This document shows, piece by piece, positions 34,335 to 42,866 of a stretch of DNA of 64,000 nucleotides. Source of the DNA: Fredinandcohnia humi (GTDB lineage: Bacteria > Bacillota > Bacilli > Bacillales > Bacillaceae_L); contig NZ_LMBW01000003.1 in assembly GCF_001439915.1 (NCBI RefSeq), positions 152,872 to 216,871 on the forward strand, given 5' to 3'. The number at the start of each line of letters is the position of its first letter. The first letter of the stretch is position 1. The notes under the pieces are model-generated. The model was not told the origin of the DNA, did no database searches, and was given only the letters and a program-made list of their open reading frames with translations. Made by a program: the position numbers and the translations under genes.

Positions 34335-37024
34335 TGAGAGTGGGACGAGGGACCTGTCCCCGTGTCCCCGCTTGTTACCCCCGTGGTGGAGGGACCATAG
34401 GACCTGTCCCTCCGTCCCAAAATCTGTTCGTTTTGTACAAGTCTTGTTTCAAATAGTTTCAATGGGTCGTAGTAGATTTCTGGGTTTGATTTCATTTTGG
34501 CTAGGGTTTCTTTGTCTTGTTCAACACGACTTTCCGTTTCGACAATAGTCCTAGAAAGCCCATCTAATGATTCTTTATAGAATAACCCAATATCCTGTTG
34601 AAGTGACTTTTTGAAAAAGTCAACTTGCTGCCAAAATTTCCTCTGGATGGATTCGAGCACATCCGCGTAAGTTGCATTTTCTACATAGCGCTTGTATTGG
34701 TTAAGCATATAAGCATGTTGTTTTTGAGGCAGCAAGCCCAACACTTTGCCTGCACCTTTCAGCAACACTTGGGCAGGATTATGGCGAAGCATAATATTTT
34801 CCTTGTCAATTTGAATTTGATAGGTCATGCGACTAATGTCTCGACGCCAATCCTCAACTATTTTAAAGTCACATTGCAGCTTGAGTTCCTTTTCAGGATA
34901 CCCCTCAGCCAGTGACTCGGTCATGTCATTTAAGTAAGCTTGAGTAGCTGCTAGTTTTTGGTCCGAAGCTTCAATCCATTCCTGAAGTTTTTCGGACAGA
35001 CCTGGTACAATTTCTTTTTCAAATAAGCTTTGAATCTCTTCATTCATTTTTTCATTTAATTCAATATGAAGTTGGTTGAGATTACTTTCCTCCGTTATAA
35101 TCTCCGAGCAACCTGCAAGGATTTTCGGTATCTTTTCAGAAAGATCCTGATTAACTTCCGCAATTAAGGTTGCAAATGAATCTACAATTTCCTTACTTTG
35201 TCCTGTTTCTTTATCATGGAGACTATTGTTAAAACCAGTTAATCTCGTGATAAACTCTTCATTGTGTGCGATTAAATCTATAAGTTTGTTTTCAGCGTCT
35301 GCTCGCTTTTTAAGAAGGTTGGAAATCGTTTTTCTAAGTAAAAATAGGATTTTTCCAACGCGATTGACTGTAGGGAAGCTTGCTTTTATGTCACGTAGAA
35401 TGTTCCCATTTCTACCAGAATGAATAACTGCATCTGGGAAGTACTCCTTTATTTTTTCCCTATCAAACGTATTAGTTAGCACAAAATGGACTGGAGTATC
35501 TTTTGAGCTTTGTTTGATTTGTGCGAGATAATCAAAATCCATCTCTGATAGAGTTTCGGCTTCGTGCACAAATAAAACGCCATCAACTACCGGTAAATAA
35601 CCGAACGTTCTCCGTTTTTCCATAAAATACTCGTTGTAGCCAGTCGTATTCAGCCTTAGTCCTGATTGGTGTAATAGAGTGGAAGGCAGGCTCAATTCAA
35701 TTATCGAATCTGGATTCGTGACTTCTTCGAATGAAGCTACAGGACTGCGACCCATATCTAAAACCTCGGTCAATTCCTTCTTTTCTCCATATTGAATACT
35801 TGTAAAAGAAGAAAGGGAAGGAGTTAGGACTTCCTCTTCTAAGATGGAGTTAACAAAAGAGGCTTTCCCTTTACCAAGAACAAGTAAGTTAGTCGTCTCC
35901 ACATCAAAAAGCTGACCAAAGCCCCAGACTAATCGATTGCTTGTTTCGATATTATTTTTTTGTGCCCACTCAAAGATAGTTTTCATAAAGTGGTGGCATT
36001 CATCTATGGATAACGGATGACTATGTGCATTTTCTAGGACAATCTCAGCTTCTTTTACAATCACATGTTTGATGGCTGATGGAAAAATATCATCCCACGC
36101 GAGGAGGGCTGCAGCTGCTTTCAGTCCATTTGAAGCATTCGTAGTGTTCAGCCAATTGACAAGTAATTTCGGCATCAGCTGCCCTATATCGCGCAATAAA
36201 TACTTTCCAGTTGTAAGCTCAATGTACGCATCCTCAAATAAACCTGTGATCATGTGCCACGGCTCGTACGGATTAACTTCTAAATCCTTCATGATTTGAA
36301 TCACACTGTGTAACCAACTTAGATAGTGGTCCGTATTTTTGTAGCCTTCCCAAACGGCAGCCATAAGCTGTTTGAATCTTGATTGGTCAAGTTCATACAG
36401 TCTTTGTAAAATAGAAATGAATGTATCAGGTGATAATGCACTGCCACAACCGGCTTCGCAGTAATCAATTAGAGCATCAAACCAAATAAGGTCCTGTGTC
36501 CGCTCAGCTTCATTAATCGCAAGGTCGACCGCGTTTTTCCAATCTTCCTGTTCCTCGTAAAAACGCTTGGCAATCGATGTTAGGTCGGGATAATCAGGAT
36601 TTCCGTCAATTGCTTCCTGCAGAACGTGATAAGCTGCATCAAGCTTGTTATCCTCGAGATATAAGGAAAATAAGCTCAACGAAACCTCACTAGTCAGGAT
36701 TTTATCCTTCGAAATGATCGAGCCATAAACTTCCTCAGCATTTGAAAGTAACCCAAGCTCATAATACGCATCTGCAATATTTTTCTTAGCCCATGGCTCT
36801 AAGTCGTTCTTGATGTTCTCCCATTTATAAATTGCAGCCTCATAATCCTTATAATGAAAATAAAGCTCCCCTTGGGCAAAGCGTATAAAAGACAGGTCAT
36901 ACGGTTCTTTTTCTGCCTCACTTATGAATGCCTCTCCGAGAATCTCAACCGGATGCCTCATATCATTTTCAGGAATAAACGTTTGATAATAGGTTTTCGT
37001 AATAAACTGATTTTCTGATGTCAT
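34331..37024 (-). CDS. TPR protein with degenerate dynamin-like GTPase domain
   Basis: An 897-residue cytoplasmic protein. The N-terminal ~330 residues are TPR-like helical repeats (FAQGELYFHYKDYEAAIYKW and similar). The middle resembles a dynamin-type GTPase with an eroded P-loop (VLGKGKASFVNSIL) and a TNTFDRE where NKxD is expected, so nucleotide binding is doubtful. The C-terminal ~350 residues are long coiled-coil helices as in bacterial dynamin-like stalks. Good ribosome site GGAGG, ATG at 37024. The last ~25 residues (from about RRDRSYGPS to GTGPSSHSH) are translated from two REP palindromes. Function unknown; membrane or stress-related scaffolding is possible. Confidence 0.75.
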   Translation of the reverse strand: MTSENQFITKTYYQTFIPENDMRHPVEILGEAFISEAEKEPYDLSFIRFAQGELYFHYKDYEAAIYKWENIKNDLEPWAKKNIADAYYELGLLSNAEEVYGSIISKDKILTSEVSLSLFSLYLEDNKLDAAYHVLQEAIDGNPDYPDLTSIAKRFYEEQEDWKNAVDLAINEAERTQDLIWFDALIDYCEAGCGSALSPDTFISILQRLYELDQSRFKQLMAAVWEGYKNTDHYLSWLHSVIQIMKDLEVNPYEPWHMITGLFEDAYIELTTGKYLLRDIGQLMPKLLVNWLNTTNASNGLKAAAALLAWDDIFPSAIKHVIVKEAEIVLENAHSHPLSIDECHHFMKTIFEWAQKNNIETSNRLVWGFGQLFDVETTNLLVLGKGKASFVNSILEEEVLTPSLSSFTSIQYGEKKELTEVLDMGRSPVASFEEVTNPDSIIELSLPSTLLHQSGLRLNTTGYNEYFMEKRRTFGYLPVVDGVLFVHEAETLSEMDFDYLAQIKQSSKDTPVHFVLTNTFDREKIKEYFPDAVIHSGRNGNILRDIKASFPTVNRVGKILFLLRKTISNLLKKRADAENKLIDLIAHNEEFITRLTGFNNSLHDKETGQSKEIVDSFATLIAEVNQDLSEKIPKILAGCSEIITEESNLNQLHIELNEKMNEEIQSLFEKEIVPGLSEKLQEWIEASDQKLAATQAYLNDMTESLAEGYPEKELKLQCDFKIVEDWRRDISRMTYQIQIDKENIMLRHNPAQVLLKGAGKVLGLLPQKQHAYMLNQYKRYVENATYADVLESIQRKFWQQVDFFKKSLQQDIGLFYKESLDGLSRTIVETESRVEQDKETLAKMKSNPEIYYDPLKLFETRLVQNEQILGRRDRSYGPSTTGVTSGDTGTGPSSHSH
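34340..34419. repeat. Two tandem REP palindromes inside a coding 3' end
   Basis: Units 34340-34368 and 34386-34419, same orientation, both inside the last codons of the minus-strand TPR/dynamin-like gene. The first encodes the GTGPSS tail on the minus strand; the second encodes DRSYGPSTT. Confidence 0.85.
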
Positions 37025-37042
37025 ATGTAAACCTCCATTGCC

Positions 37043-37070
37043 GGGTCAGGGGAAAAGGTCCCGCGTTCCA
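37043..37070 (-). repeat. REP palindrome, inverted, upstream of the TPR gene
   Basis: GGGTCAGGGGAAAAGGTCCC then GCGTTCCA is the reverse orientation of the consensus with a few mismatches. It lies 18 bases before the start of the minus-strand gene, in its leader. The remainder of 37071-37336 holds no gene; it contains the leader of the next plus-strand gene. Confidence 0.75.
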
Positions 37071-37336
37071 GCTCGTTCTTATCTAATGGTGTGAAAGGTG
37101 GGGCGGGTAAATCCCATTTCCCTCAGTTTTAAATTGGATAGTCGAATACCCTATCATATATATATACGATGTTATTTCTTGGATTATGTCGGTTGGAGGG
37201 GGGACAGATTTATTGACACCAGCTGTTATTTAGGTGTGTTTAGGAAAAAGAACCAGGATTATTTATTTCCAAAAAGATGTTTTCCCTATCCAGTCCTCCA
37301 TAATCATCGTATATTTATAGGGGGAGGGTTGATAGT

Positions 37337-37762
37337 ATGAGGTTTATTAAATTTGTTTTAATAACGATAATTGTATTGGGTATTCTGGGGTATGGGGTTT
37401 ATTATTTTGGAACAAACATGGCTTCGGAAAAGCTAATGGATGTTGTGTCCTCCGAATTAGAGAATAGCAGTGAAATAGAAAATTTCAAACAAACGATTGA
37501 AAATGATCCCGCGGTACAATCTTATTTAGAAGAGGCAGAGTCAGTTGATGAAAGTACATTACCATTTTCCACAAAAGAAGAAGCAACAAGAGTGCTAGTA
37601 AAAAAGGTAGGACTATCAGAGATCCAAGATATACAGTCAAAGGTTCAAAAAGGGCAAATTACAATGGAAGAACTGATTCAGGAAATAGAAGGAAAATTAA
37701 CTGAAGAGGAATTAACAGCATTGAAGGTAATTGTCTACAAAGAGCTTTATAATAAACATTGA
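37337..37762 (+). CDS. Small membrane-anchored hypothetical protein
   Basis: 141 residues: one N-terminal membrane helix (about 4-24) followed by a charged helical domain, probably extracytoplasmic, rich in Glu and Lys with a short helical repeat near the C-terminus (ITMEELIQEIEGKLTEEEL). Not recognised; related short Bacillus proteins are of unknown function. The ATG follows GGGGGAGGG. It stands as a single gene. Confidence 0.7.
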   Translation: MRFIKFVLITIIVLGILGYGVYYFGTNMASEKLMDVVSSELENSSEIENFKQTIENDPAVQSYLEEAESVDESTLPFSTKEEATRVLVKKVGLSEIQDIQSKVQKGQITMEELIQEIEGKLTEEELTALKVIVYKELYNKH

Positions 37763-37817
37763 ATGGGGGCTAATTATTAGTCTCTTTTTTTTGGTGGGTA
37801 AGGGGTATCGAAGACAA

Positions 37818-37852
37818 AAAAGGAAACCAGATGCGTCGCATCCAGTTCCCTT
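37818..37852 (-). terminator. Terminator of the minus-strand small gene
   Basis: Read on the minus strand, a 14-bp stem (GGGAACTGGATGCG with CGCATCTGGTTTCC, three G-U pairs) is followed by six Ts. It lies 65 bases after the stop of the 37918-38223 gene. Confidence 0.75.
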
Positions 37853-37917
37853 AATTGTACGCCGAGGCTAGCCCCTTTAGATTATTCAAGTGTGAAAGTT
37901 GAGTGTAAATTGATTTT

Positions 37918-38223
37918 CTATTCAGGGGTTTCAATTAGGATGTAACCCTCATTTCTTAGTTCCTCAATTAAATCTATGTTTGTAGTATCAATAAATTTTG
38001 CGAGGCGGTACATATTAGATGACTTCTTTGGAATTTGATCGATCTTCATGTTTTCTTTAAAAGCAATTGCTTTTTCCATGACATTTCCAACTTCTGTAGT
38101 ATAAACGGCATCTTGCAGGAGACCATAATCTTTCTGGAAAGCAAGTAAAACAGCTCCCGTATATTGGTCAAATAGGTCATCCGTTTTTGTTGTATATTGA
38201 AGTTTCTTAAGCATTTCAATCAA
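37918..38223 (-). CDS. Hypothetical protein, possibly 5'-truncated
   Basis: 101 residues (TTG at 38223 or ATG at 38214), soluble, helical, no recognised domain. No ribosome site is seen before either start, and the DNA just upstream is a fragment of an unrelated epimerase gene on the other strand, so the gene may have lost its 5' end by rearrangement. It ends with a proper terminator. Confidence 0.5.
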   Translation of the reverse strand: MIEMLKKLQYTTKTDDLFDQYTGAVLLAFQKDYGLLQDAVYTTEVGNVMEKAIAFKENMKIDQIPKKSSNMYRLAKFIDTTNIDLIEELRNEGYILIETPE

Positions 38224-38242
38224 AATACGTGTAAGAAGCGAG

Positions 38243-38362
38243 TATACTCATAAAGAGCTTGAATGGGTTGCAGATAGCAGACTTATAATGATCACTGCGC
38301 ATCGAAGAGAAAATCTTGGAGAACCAATGAAAAATATGTTCCGTGCTATTAAGAGAATAGTG
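38243..38362 (+). pseudogene. Internal fragment of a UDP-GlcNAc 2-epimerase gene
   Basis: The forward frame reads YTHKELEWVADSRLIMITAH then RRENLGEPMKNMFRAIKRIV, which contains the TAHRRENLGEPM signature of WecB/MnaA epimerases that make UDP-ManNAc. Both ends are missing (about 40 of 370 residues remain). From about 38365 the sequence turns abruptly GC-richer and unrelated. Confidence 0.8.
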
Positions 38363-38505
38363 AAGCCAGCTTTTTCAAAACAAGGTTGGCATCGCCAGAC
38401 GAGGCTATCATGCCCGCCGCTCCATACAAAGCCGTGCTTTGAATGACAATAATCCCTCGCGAAGAAGGTGCTTATTTCTTTCGAAAGAATATACTAGAAA
38501 ACAAA

Positions 38506-38626
38506 AGAACCACCCCGCGCCGTAGGAAGCAAAAGGGTGGTTCTCGAGATACTAAAAAGTAACTTTGGCAACCACCACCCTGACGGTTGAGGTTGCGGGG
38601 AGAAGTGTTTGCGCACTTCTCTTTTT
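38506..38626 (+). other. Tandem hairpins ending in a terminator; candidate structured RNA
   Basis: First a perfect 10-bp stem AGAACCACCC/GGGTGGTTCT (38506-38515, 38535-38544) with a 19-base loop. Then GCAACC/GGTTGC (38568-38573, 38591-38596) with alternative pairing inside, and a classical terminator GAGAAGTG/CACTTCTC plus five Ts (38600-38626). No gene precedes it closely. It could be the end of a small RNA or a chain of old terminators. The rest of 38363-39041 has no gene: a GC-rich patch (about 38385-38465) of unknown origin and then AT-rich DNA before dat. Confidence 0.5.
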
Positions 38627-39041
38627 ATTATATTTTTAGTATACATAAAATAAACCTTGAATTAAAGTGAAGCCTGTAGGGTAATAGAATAGACAGTTTA
38701 CTTTTTGAATTTTTTTGTTATTATTGCAGGATTTTGTAGAAAGATTAGATGTAGATTTATACAAAATAGGAAGACCTCAATGGTCTGATTGGACTTCTCT
38801 ATTCATGCTTGGTACCTCAATAAACTTTTACTAGACCATTACACCAAACATATTATATTCCTTCAACTTACTCCATAAGTTAATGATAATATTGAAAAAA
38901 ACTTATTTTTACAATAAAAGAATAATAGACTATCATATTATAATAGATAGGCGAGTATTCACATGTTTTGCATAATTCAAAGTCAGGTTATTTTGAATCG
39001 ATAATCAGTTTAGCTTTGATAGGAAATGAAGGGGTGAGAAG

Positions 39042-39920
39042 ATGATCTTATTTAATAATCAATTTACAGAGCGAGACAAAGTAAATATTGATATGGAAGA
39101 TCGTGGCTATCAATTTGGTGATGGGGTATACGAGGTCGTTCGCGTGTACAATGGGGTTTGTTTTAGAATGGAAAGCCATATGGCACGGTTAAAACGAAGT
39201 GCTGCAGAAATAGGAATGACTTTACCATATTCGCTAGAAAACATTGAGCAGTTGCTGTTGAAACTAGTGGAAAAAAACGCTATTCATACAGGCAATGTTT
39301 ACATCCAAATCTCTAGGGGTGTTGCACCAAGGGACCATCAAATTCCAGCTAATATTACACCAATACTCTTAGCAAATACAAAAGAAGTGGAGCGTCCGAT
39401 ATATAAAATCAAAGAGGGGATTAGCTGTATCCTAACGGAGGATGTTCGGTGGCTTCGTTGTGATATAAAAAGTTTGAACTTGCTTGGAAGTGTAATGGCT
39501 ACACAAAAAGCAAATCAACTGGGGTATGGCGAGGCAATTTTACACCGCAGGAATATGGTAACGGAGGCGAGTTCGAAAAATGTGTTTATGATTAAAGACG
39601 GAACGATCAAAACGCACCCAGCAAACCATCTTATTCTAGACGGAATTACTAGGGTAGAAGTGCTCGATATCGCAAAAGAGAAAAACCTTCCTGTCGTTGA
39701 GGAAGCTTTTTCAACGGATGAGCTTTTACAAGCGGATGAAGTTTTTGTTACAAGTACGACCGCTGAGATTACTCCAGTTACTAAAATTGATGAAACGATT
39801 ATTAATAAAGGACAGTCAGGTCCCATCACGCAAATGTTACAACAAGCATTCGAACAGCGGATTCCTAAACATGGGGACGGTTCCAGTGTTTCTCTATTTT
39901 TTTCCATCGGACAAAAATGA
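39042..39920 (+). CDS. dat: D-amino acid (D-alanine) aminotransferase
   Basis: A 292-residue fold-IV PLP enzyme that interconverts D-alanine and D-glutamate with their keto acids, supplying D-amino acids for peptidoglycan. The PLP lysine is K143 (DIKSLNLLGS). RDHQIPAN, the cofactor-binding EASSKNVFMI and TSTTAEITPV are as in Bacillus Dat. The normal protein ends soon after QRIPKH; here the last ~15 residues (GDGSSVSLFFSIGQK) are encoded by a GGGGACGGTTCC stretch that resembles a decayed REP. Ribosome site AAGGGGTGAG. Confidence 0.92.
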   Translation: MILFNNQFTERDKVNIDMEDRGYQFGDGVYEVVRVYNGVCFRMESHMARLKRSAAEIGMTLPYSLENIEQLLLKLVEKNAIHTGNVYIQISRGVAPRDHQIPANITPILLANTKEVERPIYKIKEGISCILTEDVRWLRCDIKSLNLLGSVMATQKANQLGYGEAILHRRNMVTEASSKNVFMIKDGTIKTHPANHLILDGITRVEVLDIAKEKNLPVVEEAFSTDELLQADEVFVTSTTAEITPVTKIDETIINKGQSGPITQMLQQAFEQRIPKHGDGSSVSLFFSIGQK

Positions 39921-40027
39921 TTGTTTAATGGTACACCGGGTTAATCACTGGCTTGTTTGATTTTGCAGTGAAAAGGGGTTTGGTGTAACTGCTAGACTAA
40001 AATCAATAGTTTTTCACATATGTGATT

Positions 40028-40084
40028 AAAAGGGTGCGGAACTTTGCATATTGTTTCTTGCAAAGCCCTGCACTTTTATTTTGT
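40028..40084 (+). terminator. Terminator downstream of dat
   Basis: A long imperfect stem (AAAAGGGTGC plus CTTTGCA pairing with TGCAAAG plus TGCACTTTT) with T-rich tail, 107 bases after the dat stop. Between 40085 and 40338 nothing further is recognised. Confidence 0.65.
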
Positions 40085-40338
40085 CAAAAACATCTGTGGT
40101 AAGAGAAAACCGGAATTAATTAGTCTATCATTCTGTTTAACTAAAGACAGTGTGTTTTTCAACGATATCCTTGTATGTCCCCGCGTATTTATATGTATTA
40201 GGTTCAAAATTGGAATAGTAGCAGGTTTTATGCCTAATCGTGTAAATCGAATTAGGAATTGGAATCCTGTAAAAGCCCTGGAGGATTTTAGTTGTTGCCG
40301 TAATAATAGCATTCTGAAATAGTAGCAGTGAACTTTAT

Positions 40339-40437
40339 TACTAAAAATGAATTCTTATAATAGAATACCAAAAACATGATTATAAAGAATCTGTACTAAT
40401 CGGGCATTTTTCAAAAACTCCAATTTCAAACAAAACC
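40339..40437 (+). repeat. Partial copy of the ~200-bp dispersed element
   Basis: Carries only the 5' part: TTATAATAGAATA, then AATCTGTACTAATC and AATTTCAAACAAA, matching copy A 11670-11755. It breaks off in the first palindrome, shortly before the IS110 fragment. Confidence 0.6.
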
Positions 40438-40568
40438 AGCTAATAGTTTGTCAACATTTTTCAATAAAAAGTTTAAATCATTCATGATATACTAAAAATA
40501 TGCATGCCAAACAACCCTCCAGTTCTTTGTTTTTGGAAGGTTTTGGTTCGCTAGGATATATACAGATT

Positions 40569-40769
40569 CTAAGCTATATCCTGGAAAGTTGTTTTACTTT
40601 TTAATATGGCATAAATCCAATGTAAAAGTTTATTTACGCAAGCTATCATGGCTACTCTGTAGGGTTTTCCTTCATCTCGTTTTTTATCGTAAAACTCTCT
40701 TAGCTTTTTATTTCGTGGGATAATCTCATCTGTAGCTAATCGGGCGTATTTTGGAAAGGTCGATTTCAA
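40569..40769 (-). mobile_element. C-terminal fragment of an IS110-family transposase
   Basis: The minus-strand frame reads LREFYDKKRDEGKPYRVAMI and CVNKLLHWIYAILKSK, the conserved end of IS110/IS116/IS902 transposases. The rest of the gene is missing and its first ~20 residues come from the neighbouring dispersed repeat. A dead insertion-sequence remnant placed between a partial and a full copy of that repeat. Confidence 0.8.
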
Positions 40770-40910
40770 ACAAACGTTTGATTAATGACCAAGACCAATA
40801 ATGCCGAGGAGATTTCAATTCAAACAATCGATTGTTTAAATTGTTTTTGCTAGGTAAAGAGGTTTGTAAGTTTAACTGTTATACTTAAATTTAGTATCCT
40901 AGTATAGTTG
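40733..40910 (+). repeat. Dispersed ~200-bp element, copy C
   Basis: Same order as A and B: CTAATCGGGC, TTTCAAACAAACGTTTG (40765-40781), a second palindrome here AAACAATCGATTGTTT (40822-40837), then AACTGTTATACTT and AATTTAGTATCC. The second palindrome again has a different sequence but is self-complementary. Confidence 0.7.
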
Positions 40911-40934
40911 GTTCTTTGGGAAGTGAATGAAAAT

Positions 40935-40966
40935 AAAAAACGCACGGAATTGATTATTCCATGCGC
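40935..40966 (-). terminator. Terminator of the sigma/anti-sigma operon
   Basis: On the minus strand, CGCATGGAAT/ATTCCGTGCG with a 5-base loop, then six Ts, 13 bases after the stop of the anti-sigma gene. Confidence 0.85.
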
Positions 40967-40978
40967 TTTTAACCTGCA

Positions 40979-42034
40979 TTATTTTAAATATTCTTTTACC
41001 ATATGATCTTCAAGCGGGGAGCCGTCATCTGAGTAAATGCCTGTATACGAATCATGTTCCGGCATGTAATAAATATAGATAGTGGCATCAAAAGGCTTAG
41101 TTGATATGGTTTTCGGTGTATCCCAGTAAGGGCGGTCGTGGACACCTTTGACTTCCTTGATAAATTTGACTCCTTCAGCATAAGACAATAGCTCATCCGC
41201 TTCATTCCTTGTAATTTGGTAATCAATTAAGTCCATGAGTTCGTTTTCAACACTGGCAAGCTTCCAAACTCCGCCTTCTTTTTGTAGCGAGATGGACGTT
41301 TCATAGCCGGAATGGAGCATATTTGGTGTTTCAAGGAAAGAAAGGGAAACCTTATCCGCCGTATTTACACTAAGGTTATGGCGTAATGTTCCATAAAAAC
41401 TCGGGAAAAACCGAGCATCGCAGCCCCTAAAACAATACTCCTTTGTTACCTCAAATAAATGCCCTTGAACAAACTCATCTGAAGCAAATTCCCGTAAATC
41501 TTCAGCAAAAGGCCCATATTCAGCCTCGACAAAATCTCGTTCAAAGCCCCAGCCATATTTTTCAACAGTCTGGTTAAACAGATCCTGCACGTCCGCGAAT
41601 AGGCTTTCGATAATAGCAAACGCCTCGTCACTTTTTAAAGGTACGAAAGCAGGTGCTTCGTTAGTATTATCAACGTGCTTGTTCTCCTGTGTCTCCTCTT
41701 TTTCCTCAACATTCTCGTCATCCTCATTATCCTCGACAATAGGCACTTCTTTTTCATTCAAAAGGCTGTCCCTATCAGGATGATTTTCGCTGATTTTATC
41801 TTTAGCATTTGGGCTGTTCTTGGTTTCTAAATCCATCAACATCGGAGTGACCAGCAATATCAATAATACGAAAACTCCAGCTAATGAGGCATAGTATCCA
41901 ATCTTTCGCGGCTTCTTATGATTAATTCTTGATATCTCCTTATTAAGTCTTTGTTTCTCTTTTTGCTCGATGTTTATTTCATTCTTTAAATAGGTATGCA
42001 GTTCTGCTTTTATTTCCTTATCGAATTGATCCAT
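40979..42034 (-). CDS. Membrane-anchored probable anti-sigma factor
   Basis: 351 residues: a cytoplasmic N-terminal helical segment (about 1-45) that should bind the sigma factor, one membrane helix (about 46-66), an acidic low-complexity linker (about 85-120) and a globular extracytoplasmic domain of unknown family (about 125-351). It follows and overlaps an ECF sigma gene by 17 bases, the usual arrangement of sigma/anti-sigma pairs. The ATG at 42034 fits AAGGAAGG; GTG and TTG codons just upstream are less well spaced. No zinc (ZAS) motif is visible, so it is not a classical RsiW-type protein. Confidence 0.75.
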   Translation of the reverse strand: MDQFDKEIKAELHTYLKNEINIEQKEKQRLNKEISRINHKKPRKIGYYASLAGVFVLLILLVTPMLMDLETKNSPNAKDKISENHPDRDSLLNEKEVPIVEDNEDDENVEEKEETQENKHVDNTNEAPAFVPLKSDEAFAIIESLFADVQDLFNQTVEKYGWGFERDFVEAEYGPFAEDLREFASDEFVQGHLFEVTKEYCFRGCDARFFPSFYGTLRHNLSVNTADKVSLSFLETPNMLHSGYETSISLQKEGGVWKLASVENELMDLIDYQITRNEADELLSYAEGVKFIKEVKGVHDRPYWDTPKTISTKPFDATIYIYYMPEHDSYTGIYSDDGSPLEDHMVKEYLK

Positions 42035-42578
42035 ACTCAACACCTTCCTTTAGCAGTCTTTCTTTTAGCTGCTGCTTTCCTCGTGCCAATCTCGATTTCA
42101 CCGTGTTTACTTTCACATTTGTAATCTGACTAATTTCCTCCATTGCTAAATCCTGATAGTAAAATAGAATTAGAACGTCCTTGTAAATAGTTGGCAGTTG
42201 GGAAATAGTCTTCAAAATTTGATTGGATCCAACTAACTCAACATACACATCCTCGGCGGCTTTTTCATTGGAGTGAATAAACGGCTCCATAAGCGGCTTG
42301 TAAATGAGATTTCGGAAACTCCATCTACGCTGGTAATCCTTGCATTTGTTAATTGTGATGCGGATGAGCCAGGTTTTGAATTGCGCTTCTTTTCGAAAAG
42401 TAGAAAGATTTTTATAGCACGAAATAAACACATCCTGGATGATATCCTCGCATTGGGAAAGATCATTCACATACATAAACGCGATTCGTTTCAAATCATT
42501 GCCGTACACGTCAAAAAGCTGATTCACAAGCTCTTCATTTGATATATCTCTCATCATCTCTATACTTTCTTCATTCAC
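42018..42578 (-). CDS. ECF RNA polymerase sigma factor
   Basis: 186 residues with region 2 (QCEDIIQDVFISCYKNLSTF and FKTWLIRITINKCKDYQRR) for -10 recognition and region 4 (LPTIYKDVLILFYYQDLAMEE and the HTH VNTVKSRLARGKQQLKE) for -35 recognition. GTG start after AAGGGGGGAAAG. A CGTCTA upstream (minus strand, near 42605) could be an ECF-type -10 for autoregulation, without a clear -35. Probably held by the downstream membrane protein and released by an envelope signal. Confidence 0.92.
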   Translation of the reverse strand: MNEESIEMMRDISNEELVNQLFDVYGNDLKRIAFMYVNDLSQCEDIIQDVFISCYKNLSTFRKEAQFKTWLIRITINKCKDYQRRWSFRNLIYKPLMEPFIHSNEKAAEDVYVELVGSNQILKTISQLPTIYKDVLILFYYQDLAMEEISQITNVKVNTVKSRLARGKQQLKERLLKEGVEYGSIR

Positions 42579-42678
42579 AACTTTCCCCCCTTACACCTAT
42601 TAGACGTATCCCAAACCAAAATTGATGCATTGTGGGGCATTATTTTCGGGTGAACATCAAACAGATAGGTAAATAAAA

Positions 42679-42716
42679 ACACCCTTGGTACCACATATTC
42701 GTGATATCAAGGGTGT
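42679..42716. other. Hairpin in the divergent sigma/PBP intergenic region
   Basis: ACACCCTTG/CAAGGGTGT with a 20-base loop, between two divergently transcribed genes where no terminator is needed. It may be a relic or a regulatory structure. Confidence 0.5.
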
Positions 42717-42866
42717 ATTACCCATTACTCCATTGTTTTCCAATTGGTATCTCTTCTTTTTATTTAAGTTTTAAAAATGGTATGGTCCATAATTGCGCCA
42801 TAAAATGTATAATATAGATAGGTTCCCCAAAGTCTAGGGTAAATATGAGAAGGGCGGGAAATAGAA

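Noticed and set aside
38530-38560. T-box-like AGGGTGG motif
   Set aside because: The match covers only seven bases, the specifier region is absent and no amino-acid gene follows directly; the motif pairs perfectly with an upstream arm instead.
40044-40322. Open frame of 92 codons after dat
   Set aside because: It starts inside the dat terminator hairpin, has no ribosome site and no recognisable domain.
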